Origin: Tretioscincus oriximinensis
Lineage: Eukaryota > Chordata > Lepidosauria > Squamata > Gymnophthalmidae
Assembly (NCBI GenBank): GCA_022410635.1
Contig: JAJVDF010000125.1
Location: 1,493,090 to 1,557,089 of the forward strand
Reading direction: 5' to 3'
Length of the DNA: 64,000 nt
Both the position numbers and the translations under genes were made by a program. Under the pieces are notes generated by a model. It was not told the DNA's origin, searched no databases, and saw nothing but the letters and a program-made list of their open reading frames with translations. Below are positions 59,816-64,000 of this stretch, in pieces. Each line of letters opens with the position of its first letter. The stretch's first letter is position 1.

Positions 59816-60837
59816 TTTTGAACCACAAACCATTAAAGGACATAGCTACCAGGAGTTGTGCAGACATATATACACACCATACCTCCTCCCTTATAGTTTC
59901 TGCTAATGCAACCATGTGAAAAACTCTTCTTTTCATCCTAGAGATGAAGTTTCAGCCTCCCTTTTAGAGCTCAAATTACTGCTGTGGCAAATAAACAATA
60001 TTTTCAAAGTTGGTAATCCCTTTTGATTCCCCAACTTAGATTTGTCACCCCCAGGTTATAAGGGCAATAATTAAGTATTTGAAGTTAATTAGTAAGATGT
60101 CTTATATAATATGCATTGCAAAAATATCAATTTTGGTTATACTTGACAGTGCAATGAAATAAAACATAATACTCTCTTGCATATATAAAATTGGGCAATG
60201 AATCTTAATTTTCAATAATTTCATCCTGTATTATTACAATCCTCTTCAAATCCTAAAAGAAGAAGAATTTATATTTACCGTATATTCTGCCTTATAACCA
60301 TGGGTCTCAAACAGATAATAGTAAACATCATTATATATATATATAAAAGCTAAAACAGAGTAGCTAAAAATGTGGTGCCTGCATCTTCTTTCCAAATTCT
60401 ATTACAATATTCCAAAATATGAACATTCTGTAGAGAAGCAAGAATGTAACAACAAATAATATCAGCTCCTATCATCAATTATGGAACACGTGAGAGGAAA
60501 TCTGCTCATCCACAATGCTAAAAATGCTCTGCAAAAACTGCAAAGATTGTAGAATATTAAACCATCCTTTGATGATATCGAACCAACTACATAGGATCAT
60601 ATCACAGTTTGACACACTCAAAGGTGAGATGTCAATTGCTAATCCATCTTGCCCTTGTAAGTCAATAGATTACAATTAAGCTTCTGAAGTCATTTTAATT
60701 TCTTATGTTTCTTCCTATATTTCATATAGATTGCCATTGCCTATGAATTCATGTCTCTTTCCTCAATCTCTATGAAAGCCTAAAATATTTTTGCAGTTTG
60801 ACTGGAAACTGGTTCCAGCGATTAATAGAAACTGATT
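59816..60837. other. Noncoding with a minus-strand SINE-tail trace and (TA)n
   Basis: 60263-60330 carries a weak reverse SINE/LINE tail (ATTTATATTTACCGTATATT...TAACCATGGGTCTCAAA). A (TA)n tract lies at 60333-60347. Nothing else recognised. Confidence 0.45.
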
Positions 60838-60965
60838 TCAGAGAAGTAGCCATGTTAGCCTGGGTTCAAAATACCTAGCAAGGGGATCTTGTAGCATCCT
60901 ATAGAAAAGATAGGCATGAGTTTTTGTAAAGAAGTCTACTTCTTCATAGGATGGGAAAAAAGCAT
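60838..60965 (-). repeat. Foldback repeat family, longer reverse copy
   Basis: GAGAAGTAGCCATGTTAGCC, GGGGATCTTGTAGCATCCTA and AAGAAGTCTACTTCTTCATA reproduce the family's trailer, junction and head in reverse orientation. Confidence 0.78.
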
Positions 60966-61688
60966 ATTAGTAAGTAACTGCAATATGTTAAGATACTTTA
61001 CGAGCTTATCCCATCATTAAGAAACCCATATAAATGGAGGTTAAATGCAATTTCTTTATCCACCATCATGACTTTAGATGGGTTGTTAACAGAAATATCC
61101 CTATAGCTTTTAAAAAGAGTTTGTCACCTTCCTTGTCACATCAAATTATTTCATGTTTCATTATTTCATGATATACAGCACTAGCAATATTTGTTTTCCA
61201 TGAAAGGCGATCTTAACAATACTTAGATTATTTCTCCATATTTTTTGTTCTTCGCTGTAATAATTGCAATGGATGCAAGAATCTTGTTGAACCTGTCATT
61301 TGTGCCTTGAACACTGCCAGAGTCATTATCACAACATTCTACAGTCTGATTGGCAACATTTCAAGATCTCCTAAGTGTAATTACCGTTACATCTAAAGTA
61401 TTCCTTATCTCATAATTCACTAGAACTGCCCATTCAACCTCAATTACAAGTTCCAGCTCTGGTAATACAAAAAACAAAGCACAAGATTTCAGGTTAATTA
61501 AATGCAATCTCCAGTGATAGGTGCTCATGGAGATAAGATCATTGATATTGAGGATGTAAAAAAATCTAAACATATTGATGGTTACAATCAGAAGAAGGTG
61601 CTTTTGATTTGCCACATGATTTGCAATTAGACTATATCAATCAATCAATTATATGTATTTGTTTTCTGTATTTCCAATTTGGAAATTG
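60966..61688. other. Noncoding
   Basis: AT-rich; nothing recognised. Confidence 0.45.
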
Positions 61689-62030
61689 CTCAAGAGAAGA
61701 AGAAAAAGAAGGAAAAGAAGAAGGAGCAGGAGGAGGAGCAGGAGGAAGAAAATCGAGTTTTATACCCTGCTCTTTTCCAAAGCAGCTCACAGGGTTAATT
61801 TTCATCTGAAGGCTTGCATCTTATTCTATCTTCCACAACAAGTCAATGATGGTACTCATTTATCTAACTGATATGCAAATTATGAATCTGCATCTCTTTC
61901 GTATAGCTGAGTTAGCTAGAGCTGCAGGCTAGTGGAAGGCGTTCACTCCTCCCCATGTCTGACACAGGGCTTCGAAACCCGATCTCCCAGATGGAAGACC
62001 ATCTTCTTAGCAACTGTGTCATTCGTGCCT
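61689..62030 (-). repeat. tRNA-derived SINE with (TTC/TCC)n tail, copy d
   Basis: The plus strand begins with a GAA/GGA-rich tail (61692-61750), then CGAGTTTTATACCCTGCTCT, TGCAGGCTAGTGGAAGGCGT, GACACAGGGCTTCGAAACCC (box B complement) and GATCTCCCAGATGGAAGACC. It is the most complete minus copy of the family at 23239 and 33614. Confidence 0.85.
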
Positions 62031-64000
62031 ATGAATGATTTACATGATTTACAGGAAGCAGGATCTTCAAGCAACTTGAAGAAGACCCAAGCAACTTCCA
62101 CTAACCCTAACCTTACTTCAAGATATAATCCATAATAAGGCTCAGTGTGGAAAGGGACTTTACTTCTTCTCATTTTAAATGGAAATCCAGAAAGGAAATG
62201 ATGAAGAAACTTTAAAATTGGTTGTAACAGAATATATGGGCCTATTTGCATATATGTGCTCATAATAAATCTAGATGAGTTGAGTTCATTAAGAAGCATT
62301 ACTTGCATGTTAATTCCACATCAGCAGATATGCATTGTCCTAATGTGAAATAACTGGGAATTTTGTTGAAACACTGTAGCATGCCATCAGAATTGCTCCT
62401 CCCAAAGTTCCAAAGCTAGGAACCTTTGTTAATAGCTAACTGAGACCTGGAGCTACAACTGATCTTCAAAATAGTGGTGCTTGACAGTGGGTGGTGGATC
62501 AATGCCATTTGCACTGATAGCACAAATCCACATTCTCCCACATTGTGCAATGAAGCCTCAGAAAGCACAGGAGATTTGAAGTTGCAACTCAAGTCTCAGG
62601 TGAAAATTCTTAGCCTCAGGGATTTGGGAAGATAGATTCTGGTGACATGCTATAATATGCAGTGAAATGATCATTCCTGGAATTTTGAATCGTGGAGATG
62701 TACTGTTTGTACAGCTTCTATATTCTCAATGAGGGACTCTAGAAGATATGCAAAGTGGATTAATCAATTACATCAATGATCTGTGTTAAGGTCTGTTTAA
62801 CACAAGATCAGGCTCTGTTTCACACAAAACTGGGCTATATCCAAAAGAAATCCAGAAGGTTATGGAGGGAAACATATGCAAACAGTCTGATAACATGAAG
62901 TCTTTAACAAAAATAAGCAAAATCAACAGTTAAATGTACAGATCAAATGAGCTACAGCAATTGGGTTCACAGAAAGCAAGTCAAGTGGTTAAGTCCAGCA
63001 TGTAGTAATGTCTAGAGTCTACAAATTAATTCACATTGCAATCTTTGATGTTGATAGGACATTCCCCACCTTAACACAGCCAATTCCCAAACTTCAGTGA
63101 GTCCTGTTTATAGTTTGCATTAAGAGAATGTGCCACAAGTGGAGTTGCCTTAACAGAATTCCTGATTTGAGATATATGTTCAAGGTTTCTAATTTTCAGT
63201 TGTCTCAATATGCATCCCATATATATGAGGTGGCAAAGATGTGTCCTCTCATATAAAACCAAGGTATAGGAGGAAGCTGATTGATCAGTAATGGGATATT
63301 TTCTACCCTGAATACTCGTACATGGAGGAGATTCTTCACAGGACTATCACACTTGCCCCCTCTGCAGTCATGTGATTTCTTGCTGGGTCCACTTTGGGTC
63401 ATATGACTTCCAGCCCCACCTCTTTTTGGTCACACGACCCAAAATGGCTGCCGGCCAGAAATAACATGACTAAAAAGGTGGTATGGTCAGAAGTCATATC
63501 CAAAATGGCCGCTCCCATGAAAAGGTAAGTGGGACCTAGGGAGAAGATGAAACTCAGACCCTGGAGTTTCCCCCTCGTACAGCCCCCCCAAATGGGCAAA
63601 ATACCATAGGAAAATCAAAATAGAGAATGAAAATGTTCCCATTCATGATTTTGGTTTGTTTTTTGTTTCTGTTCCATCACTCCTATTGCAAAACAGACTT
63701 CTCAAGTGCAGGATCATGCCAATCCTGCATCCCAAGAGTACACCAGCTGCTCTTTCACCAACAGATCAATCCCACAACACTGTTTAATTCCTTCATGGGT
63801 CTTGCTTATGTTCTCACATACAGAAAGGCACTTACTTAGGTCTTTAACAATTTTCTTCTTCAGAGTTAATACACAAACACAAGCTATTAACTAAAAGGTC
63901 ATTCAGATAATTTAATACGGCAACAAATCATATACCTTTAACAAATCTCTCAACTGATCACAGTATTCTCTGGTGAAGCTGTTAAGAGGTCCAAAGGCCC
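62031..64000. other. Noncoding; small palindrome with YY1-like words near 63.4 kb
   Basis: No gene recognised. 63393-63407 and 63429-63443 form an inverted repeat (13 of 15 positions), followed by two CCAAAATGGC words (63439 and 63501). Confidence 0.45.

Overview
This 64 kb window is vertebrate, almost certainly squamate (lizard), nuclear DNA. The evidence is the repeat content. There are tRNA-derived SINEs of the Sauria type, with the head 'GAGCCAGTTTGGTGTAG', a box B near 'GGTTCGATTCC' and a Bov-B-like tail ending in AAATAAATAAATA. There are many 5'-truncated CR1 LINE copies, non-autonomous hAT transposons with exact 8-bp target-site duplications, and long microsatellites in an AT-rich background. 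About 30 isolated single Ns show that this is assembled sequence. The species is not determined.

I found no host protein-coding exon, tRNA, rRNA or CRISPR array that I can support. Nearly all short ORFs are chance frames or lie inside repeats. The only clear coding homology is decayed CR1 reverse transcriptase (38575-39617 +) and the CR1 C-terminal segments at 33346-33600 (-) and 29522-29776 (+). The window is intergenic or intronic.

Layout. 0-8.6 kb: a SINE/LINE tail, a full Sauria-type SINE, an LTR-like repeat (copy 1), a foldback repeat and a GC-rich hAT element (7768-8386). 8.6-14.5 kb: AT-rich and repeat-poor, possibly holding conserved noncoding sequence. 14.5-16 kb: hAT-like termini and a (TAA)n/(CAA)n microsatellite. 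18.8-34.4 kb: many CR1 copies of two lineages, tRNA SINEs, LTR-like copy 2, a compound AGG/CAG/AAG microsatellite and a head-to-head SINE pair. 34.4-46 kb: mostly unique, with one SINE and the longest CR1 copy. 46-50 kb: a conserved-looking stretch, a strong 23-bp hairpin and a very G-rich hAT element (49372-49854). 53.5-56 kb: CR1, LTR-like copy 3 and a TIR-bounded element. 58-62 kb: an old CR1, two copies of the foldback family and a SINE. 62-64 kb: mostly unique, with a small palindrome carrying YY1-like words.

There is no gene system here. The most informative structures are the two precisely bounded hAT elements, the G-rich self-duplicated interior of the second, three co-oriented LTR-like repeats, and an unclassified foldback repeat family with at least six copies. 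Every marked GC peak I noticed, apart from the GC-moderate stretch at 47.8-48.1 kb, falls inside a mobile element.
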